The notes below the pieces were generated by a model that was not told the DNA's origin, did not search any database, and saw only the letters and a list, made by a program, of their open reading frames with translations. Below, in pieces: positions 29,443-37,796 of a stretch of DNA of 64,000 nucleotides. The position numbers and the translations under genes were made by a program. The DNA comes from Kordiimonas sp. SCSIO 12603 (GTDB lineage Bacteria > Pseudomonadota > Alphaproteobacteria > Sphingomonadales > Kordiimonadaceae): the NCBI RefSeq assembly GCF_024398035.1, contig NZ_CP073748.1, forward strand, positions 177,501 through 241,500, in the 5' to 3' direction. How positions within the stretch are numbered: the first letter of the stretch is position 1; every line of letters begins with the position of its first letter.

Positions 29443-30435
29443 TTATTCTCCCACAAGCTCCTTAACAGCCGTAACAACTTGTGCCTTTGACGGCAACCAT
29501 TCTTGTTCCAGATCAGGTGCATAAGGAATTGGAGTGTGAAGAGGGATTACTTTTTTCGGCGCCGCTTTCAAGGCTCCGAATCCTTCTTCGCTTACTCTAG
29601 AGATGACCATTTCAGCAAAGCCAAAACTTTCATCAACCACCAGAAGCTTTCCGGTTTTCTGAACACTTTTTAGAATTAAATTCATATCGAGAGGCATGAT
29701 AGTACGCGGATCAATGATCTCTACTTCAACCCCATCTTGGGCCAAAACGTCAGCTACTTGATTAGCCACATGAACCATACGAGAAACTGCGACAATGGTT
29801 ATATCGCAACCTTCTCTGATCACTTGTCCTTCACCAAGTGGAATGAGCGGTAAATCATCTGCTACTTCACCTTCAAGGCTGTATAACCCTTTATGTTCCA
29901 TAAGAATAACAGGATCATTGTCCTCAAGTGCCGTTTTCAACAATCCAGCAGCGTCAGCCGGGTTGCTTGGACAAGCCACCTTTAATCCCGGAACAGTCGC
30001 CAGTAAACCATGTAAAGCCTGGCTGTGCATCGCACCTGAACTGTCACCAGCCCCCAGCGTAGTTCTGATCACCATTGGCATAGATATACGGCCACCAGAC
30101 AGAAGCCTTACTTTGGCGGCCTGATTAAATATCTGATCAAAACAAACCCCCATGAAATCACAGAACATCACCTCTACAATCGGCTTCAGGCCTGTCATGG
30201 CGCTACCGATTCCCATACCCACAAAAGCAGTTTCCGAGATAGGAGTATCAATCACCCGGTTTGCACCAAATTTATCTACAAGGCCGGAAGTTACACCGAA
30301 CACTCCGCCAAGACCTTCGCCTTTACCGAGGCCAGCGCCACCTACGATATCTTCCCCCATCACTATCACACGTTCATCAGCTTCCATAAGCTGGTGATGC
30401 GCCTTATTCAGAGCTTCAGAGATTGAAAGCATCAT
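29443..30435 (-). CDS. 2-oxoacid (acetoin/pyruvate-type) dehydrogenase E1 component, beta subunit
   Basis: The 330-residue product is the thiamin-diphosphate E1 beta chain. It has VMGEDIVGGAGLGKGEGLGGVF, RVIDTPISETAFVGMGIGSA with the Glu that contacts the cofactor pyrimidine, and the C-terminal transketolase-like domain (DPRTIMPLDMNLILKSVQKTGKLLVVDESF). It pairs with the alpha chain encoded just upstream, whose stop overlaps its start as TAATG. The sequence is closest in feel to acetoin-dehydrogenase AcoB. No E2 or E3 gene is near, so the acceptor is unknown. Confidence 0.85.
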   Translation of the reverse strand: MMLSISEALNKAHHQLMEADERVIVMGEDIVGGAGLGKGEGLGGVFGVTSGLVDKFGANRVIDTPISETAFVGMGIGSAMTGLKPIVEVMFCDFMGVCFDQIFNQAAKVRLLSGGRISMPMVIRTTLGAGDSSGAMHSQALHGLLATVPGLKVACPSNPADAAGLLKTALEDNDPVILMEHKGLYSLEGEVADDLPLIPLGEGQVIREGCDITIVAVSRMVHVANQVADVLAQDGVEVEIIDPRTIMPLDMNLILKSVQKTGKLLVVDESFGFAEMVISRVSEEGFGALKAAPKKVIPLHTPIPYAPDLEQEWLPSKAQVVTAVKELVGE

Positions 30436-31370
30436 TACGCTTGCCCTCCCATCTCAGTATGGAACTTGCGAAGTAAATCCGGGGAAGGTATTGGCGCCGC
30501 AGAAGCACGCTTCATCACATCTGTCATAAGGGCTTCAGTTTCTCGCCAGACACCCTCTGATATATCGCCGATATGATCATTCAAAATTTTAAGCGGGTCT
30601 GTTTGTCCTTCACAATCAGAGAGATAAGCAGCCCTTTCACCATGGTAATGCCCTGCTAGCCTTGGTACTGAGGCTTCAATAAAGACAGGGCCTTCACCAG
30701 CTTTTATAGATGTCACTACAGTTTCAACCTTCTCTATGCAGCCTTCAGCATCAACGCCATCTAATGCATAAGTTTGAAGACCAAACCCTTCAGCTCGCTT
30801 AAGAAGTGAAACGCCGCCCGAAGCAAACTCGGCAGATGTGCTTTGCCCAAAACCATTATTTTCAAGTACGAAAAGCATCGGCAATTGAAGTGCTACAGCC
30901 AAATTCATAGTTTCAAGAACTGCGCCCTGGTTCGCGGCTCCATCCCCGAAGAAAGTAACACCAATGCCGCCTGTCTTGAGCACTTTCGCAGAAAGAGCAG
31001 CTCCGGACGCCATTGGCACCTGCCCGCCAACAATACCGTTACTGGAAAGAAAGCCTACTTCCGGGGCCAATAGATGCTGCGTACCGCCCATACCGGCAGA
31101 CAAGCCATCTGCTTTACCGAGGATTTCAGATGCTACCTTGTAAGGATCAGCCCCCATAGCAAGTGCAAGACCATGACTACGGTGAGAACCCGTTACAGAA
31201 TCAGTTATACCGTTAAGTGCCAAACATACAGCACTTTGCAGGATTTCCGCCCCATTACAAAGATGTACAAGACCAGGTACCTTCCCTTCATCTGCAAGGG
31301 AAGCAATCATGGATTCAAAAACCCTTATTTCCACTGACTTTTTAAAGACTTGTGCCAGCTTATTCTGCAT
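30435..31370 (-). CDS. 2-oxoacid (acetoin/pyruvate-type) dehydrogenase E1 component, alpha subunit
   Basis: The 311-residue product carries the thiamin-diphosphate binding motif FFGDGAANQGAVLETMNLA, with the GDG start and the N needed for magnesium binding. SGMGG-like AGMGGTQHLLAPEVGFLSSNGIVGGQVP and ENNGFGQSTSAEF are standard in E1 alpha chains. It forms an alpha2beta2 E1 with the next gene product and decarboxylates a 2-oxoacid or cleaves acetoin. The start is uncertain: ATG codons at 31370, 31391 and 31424 are all in frame and none has a strong Shine-Dalgarno; 31370 fits the family length. Confidence 0.83.
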   Translation of the reverse strand: MQNKLAQVFKKSVEIRVFESMIASLADEGKVPGLVHLCNGAEILQSAVCLALNGITDSVTGSHRSHGLALAMGADPYKVASEILGKADGLSAGMGGTQHLLAPEVGFLSSNGIVGGQVPMASGAALSAKVLKTGGIGVTFFGDGAANQGAVLETMNLAVALQLPMLFVLENNGFGQSTSAEFASGGVSLLKRAEGFGLQTYALDGVDAEGCIEKVETVVTSIKAGEGPVFIEASVPRLAGHYHGERAAYLSDCEGQTDPLKILNDHIGDISEGVWRETEALMTDVMKRASAAPIPSPDLLRKFHTEMGGQA

Positions 31371-31482
31371 AAATAGGTGCGCCTTTTTCATCACATATTG
31401 AAAATTCACCCCTGTTTTTCGCATCAATCAATAAAAAATGCTATATTTCCTTACCTAAATGCGCCATAAGGCTGCAAATAAG

Positions 31483-31540
31483 TTGACTCCTCCCCCACAG
31501 TTCCCATATGTAAACCTGACTAAATTGGTAAGATTTTAGT
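31483..31540 (+). promoter_or_regulatory. Candidate promoter and operator of the suf operon
   Basis: TTGACT at 31483 and TATGTA at 31507 are spaced by 18 bases and could be a -35 and -10 pair. An inverted pair ACTAAA (31519-31524) and TTTAGT (31535-31540) lies over the expected transcript start, about 30 bases before the Rrf2 gene. Rrf2 proteins often repress their own operon from such a site. The link is positional. Confidence 0.35.
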
Positions 31541-31569
31541 TTTGGTACAATTACGCTTAGGTTCAGCAC

Positions 31570-32031
31570 ATGATCAGGCTCACAAAACTGGCAGACTATG
31601 CCGTTATATTAATGTGTGAAATGTCACATTCTGATGCTCGGCTCAGCGCGCAGGATTTATCTGCGAGCACAGGCATTCCTGTACCAACTGTTTCTAAAAT
31701 CCTGAATCTTTTGGGGCGAGCTGACCTGCTTGTCTCTCATCGCGGCTTAAAGGGTGGTTTTGCGCTATCACGTTCCGCAGATGAAATTACGGTTGGCGGT
31801 ATTATCGAAGCCATCGATGGCCCGATTGCCCTGACTATGTGCAGCGAAAGCAAAGAAGGCGGCTGTGAATGCAGTTTTGATGACGTTTGTTCTTTGCGCC
31901 CTCGCTGGCAGCTTATCAATAGCGCCGTAAAAGGGGCACTTGACGGTGTATCGCTTTCCTCAATCGCAGAACCTGCGTTTGGTGGTGTGATGCAGCCCGG
32001 GCCTCCAGCCTCTCTTAAGCTGGCAAAATAA
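31570..32031 (+). CDS. Rrf2 family iron-sulfur regulator of the suf operon
   Basis: The 153-residue product is an Rrf2/IscR-type protein. The winged helix-turn-helix begins MIRLTKLADYAVILMCEMS, and its recognition part is STGIPVPTVSKILNLLGRADLLVSHRGLKGGF. Cys residues in MCSESKEGGCECSFDDVC (about residues 96-113) are placed to bind an Fe-S cluster. It heads the suf genes 41 bases before sufB and is most similar in layout to the SUF-system Rrf2 regulators known from xanthomonads and alphaproteobacteria. It probably senses Fe-S status and controls its own operon. Confidence 0.88.
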   Translation: MIRLTKLADYAVILMCEMSHSDARLSAQDLSASTGIPVPTVSKILNLLGRADLLVSHRGLKGGFALSRSADEITVGGIIEAIDGPIALTMCSESKEGGCECSFDDVCSLRPRWQLINSAVKGALDGVSLSSIAEPAFGGVMQPGPPASLKLAK

Positions 32032-32072
32032 CCCCTTCACGCGTTTTTAGTTTTAGGTAAGGAACCACACAA

Positions 32073-33542
32073 GTGGCTGCAACAGTAGAAACCAAACAAC
32101 AAGTCGAGGAAATGGCCGAACAGTATAAGTACGGCTTTGTTACCGACGTTGAAATGGACATGGCACCAAAAGGGCTTTCTGAAGAGGTAGTAAGATTTAT
32201 CTCTGCCAAGAAAAACGAGCCTGAATGGATGCTGGAATGGCGCCTGAAGGCTTACCGTGCATGGCTTAAGATGGAAGAACCTGATTGGGCGCGCGTTGAT
32301 TACCCAAAGATCGACTATAACGATATTTATTATTATGCGGCTCCAAAAAGCCAGGATAAACCAAAAAGCCTTGATGAGGTTGATCCTGAACTGCTGCGTA
32401 CATATGAAAAGTTAGGTATCCCACTTCGTGAACAGGAAGTGCTTGCTGGCGTTGAAGGCGCAGCCAAAGTCGCTGTTGACGCAGTGTTTGATAGCGTGTC
32501 TGTAGCGACCACCTTCCGTGAAGAACTGAAGAAAGCTGGCGTGATTTTCATGTCTATTTCCGAAGCTGTTCACGAATATCCTGAACTTGTGAAGAAATAT
32601 CTGGGCACTGTGGTACCGCAGCGCGATAACTATTTCGCTGCACTCAACTGCGCTGTATTTTCAGACGGTACGTTTGTTTACATTCCAAAAGGCGTTCGCT
32701 GCCCGATGGAGCTGAGCACATATTTCCGTATTAATGCAGAAAACACAGGCCAGTTCGAACGCACACTGATTGTCGCAGACGACGATTCTTACGTATCATA
32801 TCTTGAAGGCTGTACGGCCCCAATGCGCGACGAAAACCAACTGCATGCCGCAGTCGTAGAGCTTATCGCCCACGATAACGCGGAAATTAAGTACTCAACC
32901 GTTCAGAACTGGTACCCAGGAGACAAGGACGGTAAAGGCGGTATTTATAACTTCGTGACCAAGCGGGCGCTTTGTAAAGGTAAGAATTCAAAGGTTAGCT
33001 GGACACAGGTTGAAACAGGTTCTGCTGTAACTTGGAAATACCCAAGCTGTGTACTTGCAGGCGACGGTTCTGTAGGTGAATTCTACTCGGTTGCGGTAAC
33101 AAACAATTACCAGCAGGCCGATACAGGCACCAAGATGATCCACCAAGGCAAAAACACCAGCTCTACAATCATCTCCAAAGGTATCTCTGCGGGTAAATCT
33201 CACAACACATACCGCGGTTTGGTGAAAGTAATGTCTGGCGCTGATAATGTGCGCAACTACACACAATGTGATTCGCTTTTGGTTTCTTCAGAGTGCGGTG
33301 CCCACACTGTACCTTACATTGAAGTTAAAAACCCAACGGCGCAAATTGAACACGAAGCAACCACTTCAAAGATCTCTGACGACCAGCTTTTCTACTGTCG
33401 AGCCCGTGGTTTCGACGAAGAAGAGGCTGTTGCAATGATCGTTAACGGTTTCTGTAAAGAAGTTATGCAACACTTGCCTATGGAATTTGCTGTAGAGGCA
33501 CAAAAGCTTCTCGGTATTTCTCTGGAAGGCAGCGTGGGCTAA
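32073..33542 (+). CDS. sufB: Fe-S cluster assembly protein SufB
   Basis: SufB is the scaffold on which the SufBCD complex builds Fe-S clusters. The 489-residue product has the expected core: [40 protein letters not shown] and [26 protein letters not shown]. The C-terminal half contains [21 protein letters not shown] and [21 protein letters not shown]. The start is GTG, with TAAGGA upstream. sufC follows after 14 bases. Confidence 0.96.
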   Translation: MAATVETKQQVEEMAEQYKYGFVTDVEMDMAPKGLSEEVVRFISAKKNEPEWMLEWRLKAYRAWLKMEEPDWARVDYPKIDYNDIYYYAAPKSQDKPKSLDEVDPELLRTYEKLGIPLREQEVLAGVEGAAKVAVDAVFDSVSVATTFREELKKAGVIFMSISEAVHEYPELVKKYLGTVVPQRDNYFAALNCAVFSDGTFVYIPKGVRCPMELSTYFRINAENTGQFERTLIVADDDSYVSYLEGCTAPMRDENQLHAAVVELIAHDNAEIKYSTVQNWYPGDKDGKGGIYNFVTKRALCKGKNSKVSWTQVETGSAVTWKYPSCVLAGDGSVGEFYSVAVTNNYQQADTGTKMIHQGKNTSSTIISKGISAGKSHNTYRGLVKVMSGADNVRNYTQCDSLLVSSECGAHTVPYIEVKNPTAQIEHEATTSKISDDQLFYCRARGFDEEEAVAMIVNGFCKEVMQHLPMEFAVEAQKLLGISLEGSVG

Positions 33543-33556
33543 TTGGATAAAGTAAT

Positions 33557-34294
33557 ATGCTTAAAATTAATGATCTCCATGTCCATGTGGACGGTACTGA
33601 AATCCTAAAAGGTCTAGACCTTGAAGTGAAAGCTGGCGAAGTTCATGCAATTATGGGCCTGAACGGTGCTGGTAAATCAACGCTGGCGAATACAATTGCC
33701 GGCCGCGATGATTATGAAGTATGTGCCGGTAGCATTGAATTTGAAGGCCAGGACCTTCTTGAGCTTGAACCACACGAACGTGTTGGTGAAGGCATTTTCC
33801 TTGGCTTCCAATATCCAGTAGAAATTCCGGGTGTTTCCAACCTGAATTTTATGCGCACTGCCCTAAACAGCGTGCGTAAATATAACGGCGAAGACGATAT
33901 GTCTGCTGCTGAATTCATGAAGCTTATTCGCGCAAAGGCCAGCGAACTGGGCATGGATGCAGAAATGCTGAAACGCTTTGTTAATGTTGGCTTCTCAGGT
34001 GGTGAAAAGAAACGCAACGAAATGGTTCAGATGGCTGTTCTGAACCCAAAACTTGCTGTTCTTGATGAAACCGATTCTGGCCTTGATATCGATGCTCTCC
34101 GTATTGTTTCCGAGGGTATCAATGCACAGCGCCGTGACGATACAGCGATTCTCTTGATTACTCACTATCAACGCCTTCTCAACTATGTGCAGCCAGATGT
34201 GGTGCACGTGATGATTGACGGTAAAATTGTGAAATCTGGCGGTAAAGAGCTTGCAGCCGAGCTTGAAGAAAAAGGCTACGCAGACGTAGCCTAA
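33557..34294 (+). CDS. sufC: Fe-S cluster assembly ATPase SufC
   Basis: SufC is the ABC-type ATPase that drives SufBD. The 245-residue product has Walker A GLNGAGKSTL, the Q-loop region LGFQYPVEIPGVSN, the ABC signature FSGGEKKRNEM and Walker B LAVLDETDSGLDIDALR, followed by the switch His in LITHYQRLL. No membrane part is present, as expected. It lies between sufB and sufD. Confidence 0.96.
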   Translation: MLKINDLHVHVDGTEILKGLDLEVKAGEVHAIMGLNGAGKSTLANTIAGRDDYEVCAGSIEFEGQDLLELEPHERVGEGIFLGFQYPVEIPGVSNLNFMRTALNSVRKYNGEDDMSAAEFMKLIRAKASELGMDAEMLKRFVNVGFSGGEKKRNEMVQMAVLNPKLAVLDETDSGLDIDALRIVSEGINAQRRDDTAILLITHYQRLLNYVQPDVVHVMIDGKIVKSGGKELAAELEEKGYADVA

Positions 34295-34318
34295 TCCCCG
34301 GGTTTGAAGGAGAAGCAA

Positions 34319-35605
34319 GTGCAAGAGCAACTTACTGAAGGATATAAGGCCCAGGCGGAGACCTTGATGGGAACAGTACCTGGTGCAGATTCACTGCGCC
34401 AAAGTGCCCTGAAGGAATTCGAAGGTATTGGTTTTCCAACCAACCGTACCGAAGAATGGCGTTATAGCGACACCAAAGCACTGCGGGCCGAAGAGTTTGT
34501 ACTCGCAGGTACATCAACCTCAGCAGAAATTGCAGCACCTCTTGGTGAAACTGCTGCCCGTTTTGTGTTTGTAAACGGCCGTTACGCTGAGGACCTGAGC
34601 GATCTTGGTGACCTATGGCAGGCAATGCCTATTCGCCCGCTCGCTAATCATTTTATGGCAAACCCCGACCGCGCAACAGAGCTTATCCGCGGCAATGACG
34701 GTGTAAGCCTGCTGAATACGGCCCTTATGCGTGATGGCCTTGTCCTTTCTGTACCTGCGGGTATTGAAATTGATGAGCCGATCGAAATTGTACATGTGAT
34801 GGATGGTGCCGATCAGGCCGCCGCACACACTCGCCATGTTATCGAACTTGGCGAAGGTGCAGAAATCACTGTGATCGAACATTTTGTTGGCGATGCATCT
34901 GCATACTGGACCAACAGTGTGCTTCAGGCCCGTATCGCTGAAGGCGCTAAACTGCGCCATGTTCGTTTACAGGAAGAAGGCGAGGCAGCAACACATACAG
35001 CAAAAGCTTATGTGAACCTTGATGCCGAAAGCGAGTATTACTGCGTAAATATGTCTGTGGGCGGAAAAGCTGCACGCTTTGAAGCGCATGTTCGTGTACT
35101 GGGCGAAGAAGCCGATGCACATGTTGATGGTGTATCACTCGCAGGTACAGGGCAAAACCACGATATGCTTACACACGTAAGCCATATGGTACCAAACGCA
35201 ACAAGTGATCAGATTTTCCGCACTGTGGCTGACACACGCGGGAAAACAGCTTTCCAAGGCAAGGTTACTGTTGTGAAAGATGCCCAACTCACTGAAGCAG
35301 ACCAGTCTTTCAAGGCCCTTGTGTTTGATAAAACGGCAGAAGCCAATTCAAAGCCTGAGCTTGAGATTTTAGCTGATGATGTAAAATGTAGCCACGGCGC
35401 TACCATTGGCCAGCTAGACGATAAAGCGATCTTTTATCTGACATCCCGTGGGATTGACCCGGTAACAGCGCGTAAAATCCTTGTGGAAGCCTTCACCGCA
35501 GATGCATTAGTGAATGTTGAAAATGAACCTCTTAGAGAAACACTGGTTGAGCGTATCCGCGTTTGGATGGCAAGCCGCGCTGAAAATGTAGGCGCTGGAG
35601 AGTAG
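34319..35605 (+). CDS. sufD: Fe-S cluster assembly protein SufD
   Basis: SufD is the SufB paralogue that completes the SufBC2D scaffold. The 428-residue product contains NRTEEWRYSDTKALRAEEF near the N-terminus, a parallel beta-helix core, and the C-terminal LADDVKCSHGATIGQLDDKAIFYLTSRGID with the Cys-His pair typical of SufD. A TTG start 15 bases upstream is possible, but the GTG at 34319 has GAAGGAG at the right distance and is preferred. Confidence 0.93.
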   Translation: MQEQLTEGYKAQAETLMGTVPGADSLRQSALKEFEGIGFPTNRTEEWRYSDTKALRAEEFVLAGTSTSAEIAAPLGETAARFVFVNGRYAEDLSDLGDLWQAMPIRPLANHFMANPDRATELIRGNDGVSLLNTALMRDGLVLSVPAGIEIDEPIEIVHVMDGADQAAAHTRHVIELGEGAEITVIEHFVGDASAYWTNSVLQARIAEGAKLRHVRLQEEGEAATHTAKAYVNLDAESEYYCVNMSVGGKAARFEAHVRVLGEEADAHVDGVSLAGTGQNHDMLTHVSHMVPNATSDQIFRTVADTRGKTAFQGKVTVVKDAQLTEADQSFKALVFDKTAEANSKPELEILADDVKCSHGATIGQLDDKAIFYLTSRGIDPVTARKILVEAFTADALVNVENEPLRETLVERIRVWMASRAENVGAGE

Positions 35606-35608
35606 AGT

Positions 35609-36850
35609 ATGAATGAGTTCGCCCCAATTGGTGGATTAGATGTAGCAGCTATTCGTGCACAGTTCCCTATTTTGAAGGAAACAGTACACGGCAAGCCGCT
35701 GGTATTTCTTGATACAGCCGCGAGCGCACAGCGCCCGTCTTCAGTAATTAATGCCGAAGTTGAACTGTATGAGAAATACTATGCCAACATCCACCGGGGC
35801 GTTTACAAGTTCAGCCAGGATGCCACCACCGCCTATGAGAAAACCCGTGAAAGCGTGCGTGCTTTCATTGGCGCGAAACATAAGCGTGAATGTATTTTTG
35901 TACGCGGTGCCACTGAAGGTATCAACTTAGTTGCCCAAACATGGGGGCGTGCAAATCTGAAGGAAGGAGATGAAATCCTCCTTACCTATCTTGAGCACCA
36001 TTCAAACATCGTGCCTTGGCAGTTGGTTGCGGAAGAAAAAGGCGCAACGGTAAAAGCTGTGCCTGTACTTGAAGATGGCAGCCTTGATATGGATGCCTAC
36101 CGGAGCATGCTGAACGAGCGCACCAAAATGGTAGCTTTCACACATGTATCCAACTCAATAGGCACCCAGACAGACGCCAAAGAAATCATCCGTCTCGCCC
36201 ATGATGCAGGCGCCCTTACACTCATTGATGGGTGTCAGGCCGCGCCGCACTTGAAAATTGATGTGCAAGATTTAGACGCTGATTTCTATGCCTTCTCAGC
36301 CCATAAAATGTATGGCCCGACAGGCATTGGTGTAATTTACGGTAAAGAAGCGCTTCTTGATGCAATGCCGCCATGGCAAGGTGGCGGGGATATGATCTCC
36401 ACTGTTACGTTCGAGAAAACCACCTTCAATGATCTACCGCACAAGTTTGAAGCGGGTACACCGAACATTGCAGGCGGTATTGGCTTTGACCATGCGATTG
36501 AATTTATGAATGAGATCGGCGTTGAGCGCATAGCAGCTCATGAGGCTGATCTCTTGAAGTATGCCACAGAACAACTATCTGCCATGAATAGCGTACGTTT
36601 GATTGGTACAGCACCAAAGAAAGGTGCGCTGATCAGCTTTGTTATGGAACATGCACACCCGCACGATATTGGCACTATCCTTGACCAACAAGGTATCGCC
36701 GTTCGTGCAGGCCATCACTGTGCTCAGCCGATTATGGATAATTTTTCCATCCCCGGCACAGTAAGGGCAAGTTTTGGTGTTTATAATGACAGGAGCGATG
36801 TAGATGCTCTTGTGGTTGGCTTAAAGAAAGTAATGGATATTTTTGGATGA
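35609..36850 (+). CDS. sufS: Cysteine desulfurase SufS
   Basis: SufS is the PLP enzyme that removes sulfur from cysteine for cluster assembly. The 413-residue product has ATEGINLVAQTWG, LTYLEHHSNIVPWQL, the PLP-Lys motif FSAHKMYGPTGIG and the active-site Cys371 in RAGHHCAQPIMD. It follows sufD by 3 bases and its end overlaps the SufT gene as an ATGA junction. No SufE or SufU gene lies in the operon, so the sulfur acceptor must be encoded elsewhere or bypassed. Confidence 0.95.
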   Translation: MNEFAPIGGLDVAAIRAQFPILKETVHGKPLVFLDTAASAQRPSSVINAEVELYEKYYANIHRGVYKFSQDATTAYEKTRESVRAFIGAKHKRECIFVRGATEGINLVAQTWGRANLKEGDEILLTYLEHHSNIVPWQLVAEEKGATVKAVPVLEDGSLDMDAYRSMLNERTKMVAFTHVSNSIGTQTDAKEIIRLAHDAGALTLIDGCQAAPHLKIDVQDLDADFYAFSAHKMYGPTGIGVIYGKEALLDAMPPWQGGGDMISTVTFEKTTFNDLPHKFEAGTPNIAGGIGFDHAIEFMNEIGVERIAAHEADLLKYATEQLSAMNSVRLIGTAPKKGALISFVMEHAHPHDIGTILDQQGIAVRAGHHCAQPIMDNFSIPGTVRASFGVYNDRSDVDALVVGLKKVMDIFG

Positions 36851-37419
36851 CCGAGAACCGAGCAACCCGCGATATTTTGGACCTGAGCGTACCAGCTGGT
36901 GACGCTGATTATCCTGCGGACAATATGCCGAAAAAATCTGTTGAACGCCCGCGTGTTGATATGGCTGGCGTCGAAGCTGCCACACAGCCTGAGGTAAGCC
37001 CACAAGAAGGAGGCTATTTCCTCAACAAGTTTCTTGAGCAAACCGAGAAAAATGAAGCTGAAGCAGCAGCAAAAGAAGAGGCAGCCAACACTCCCGTTGA
37101 AGCACCCGCTGATGCTGAAACACTGCAGGCAAACATTGTTGAAGCGCTCCGCGAAATTTATGATCCAGAAATTCCAGTAAACATCTATGAAATGGGCCTT
37201 ATCTATAGCGTTGATGTGGCATCTGATTTCTCGGTATCCGTTACTATGACCCTGACAACACCTCATTGTCCAGTAGCTGAAACCATGCCTGGTGAAGTAG
37301 AACTGAAAGTAAGTGGTGTGGCTGGCGTGAACGGTGTAACCGTAAACCTTGTTTGGGAACCAGCATGGGATATGAGCCGCATGTCTGATGAAGCACGCCT
37401 TGAGCTGGGCTTACTCTAA
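36847..37419 (+). CDS. sufT: SufT-type DUF59 (MIP18 family) Fe-S maturation protein
   Basis: The 190-residue product has a C-terminal DUF59 domain of about 95 residues: EALREIYDPEIPVNIYEMGLIYSVDV, MTLTTPHCPVAETMPGEVE (conserved Cys in TPHCPVAE) and VWEPAWDMSRMSDEARLELGLL. SufT assists Fe-S cluster handling. The first 95 or so residues are acidic, Ala/Glu-rich and likely disordered, with DNMPKKSVERPRVD and a short QEGGYFLNKFLEQ motif; this extension is long for the family. It overlaps sufS by 4 bases. Confidence 0.9.
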   Translation: MTENRATRDILDLSVPAGDADYPADNMPKKSVERPRVDMAGVEAATQPEVSPQEGGYFLNKFLEQTEKNEAEAAAKEEAANTPVEAPADAETLQANIVEALREIYDPEIPVNIYEMGLIYSVDVASDFSVSVTMTLTTPHCPVAETMPGEVELKVSGVAGVNGVTVNLVWEPAWDMSRMSDEARLELGLL

Positions 37420-37430
37420 GGAAATTGAGC

Positions 37431-37760
37431 ATGAAATCAGCAGTAACCATTACAGATAAAGCCGCCGAGCATATCAAAGCACTTCTTGCGAAAAAGCCAG
37501 AGGCCAAAGGCTTGCTTCTTGGTACCGAAACACACGGTTGTTCAGGGCTTGGTTACACCGTTGATTATGTGCTGGATGATGCAGGTGATTTCGAGGTGGT
37601 GGAAGACAAAGGCGTGAAAGTGTTTGTTGACCGTAAAGCCCTTCTTTTCATTCTCGGTACAGAAATGGACTGGGAAGACAGCATGTTTTCAACTGGCTTT
37701 AAGTTTTCCAATCCTAATGAAAAAGGCCGATGTGGTTGCGGGGAAAGTTTCCACGTTTAA
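37431..37760 (+). CDS. A-type Fe-S carrier (HesB/IscA/SufA family)
   Basis: The 109-residue product has the A-type carrier fold. Its three conserved Cys are in THGCSGLGYTVDYV and the C-terminal GRCGCGESF. It transfers clusters from the SUF scaffold to target proteins. It is the last gene of the suf operon and a terminator follows. A TTG at 37425 is in frame, but AAGGA lies better before the ATG at 37431. Confidence 0.93.
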   Translation: MKSAVTITDKAAEHIKALLAKKPEAKGLLLGTETHGCSGLGYTVDYVLDDAGDFEVVEDKGVKVFVDRKALLFILGTEMDWEDSMFSTGFKFSNPNEKGRCGCGESFHV

Positions 37761-37762
37761 CG

Positions 37763-37795
37763 AAAAAAGCCTTCCAATCGGAAGGCTTTTTCATT
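37763..37795. terminator. Bidirectional terminator between suf and trhP
   Basis: Seven-base GC arms GCCTTCC and GGAAGGC enclose a four-base loop AATC. They are flanked by a run of six A on the left and five T on the right, so it can terminate both the suf operon (plus) and the convergent trhP gene (minus). Confidence 0.9.
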
Positions 37796-37796
37796 T

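Noticed and set aside
34204-34212. A second CACGTG within sufC as another parS site
   Set aside because: The flanks (GTGCACGTGATG) do not match the parS arms and it is inside a coding region.
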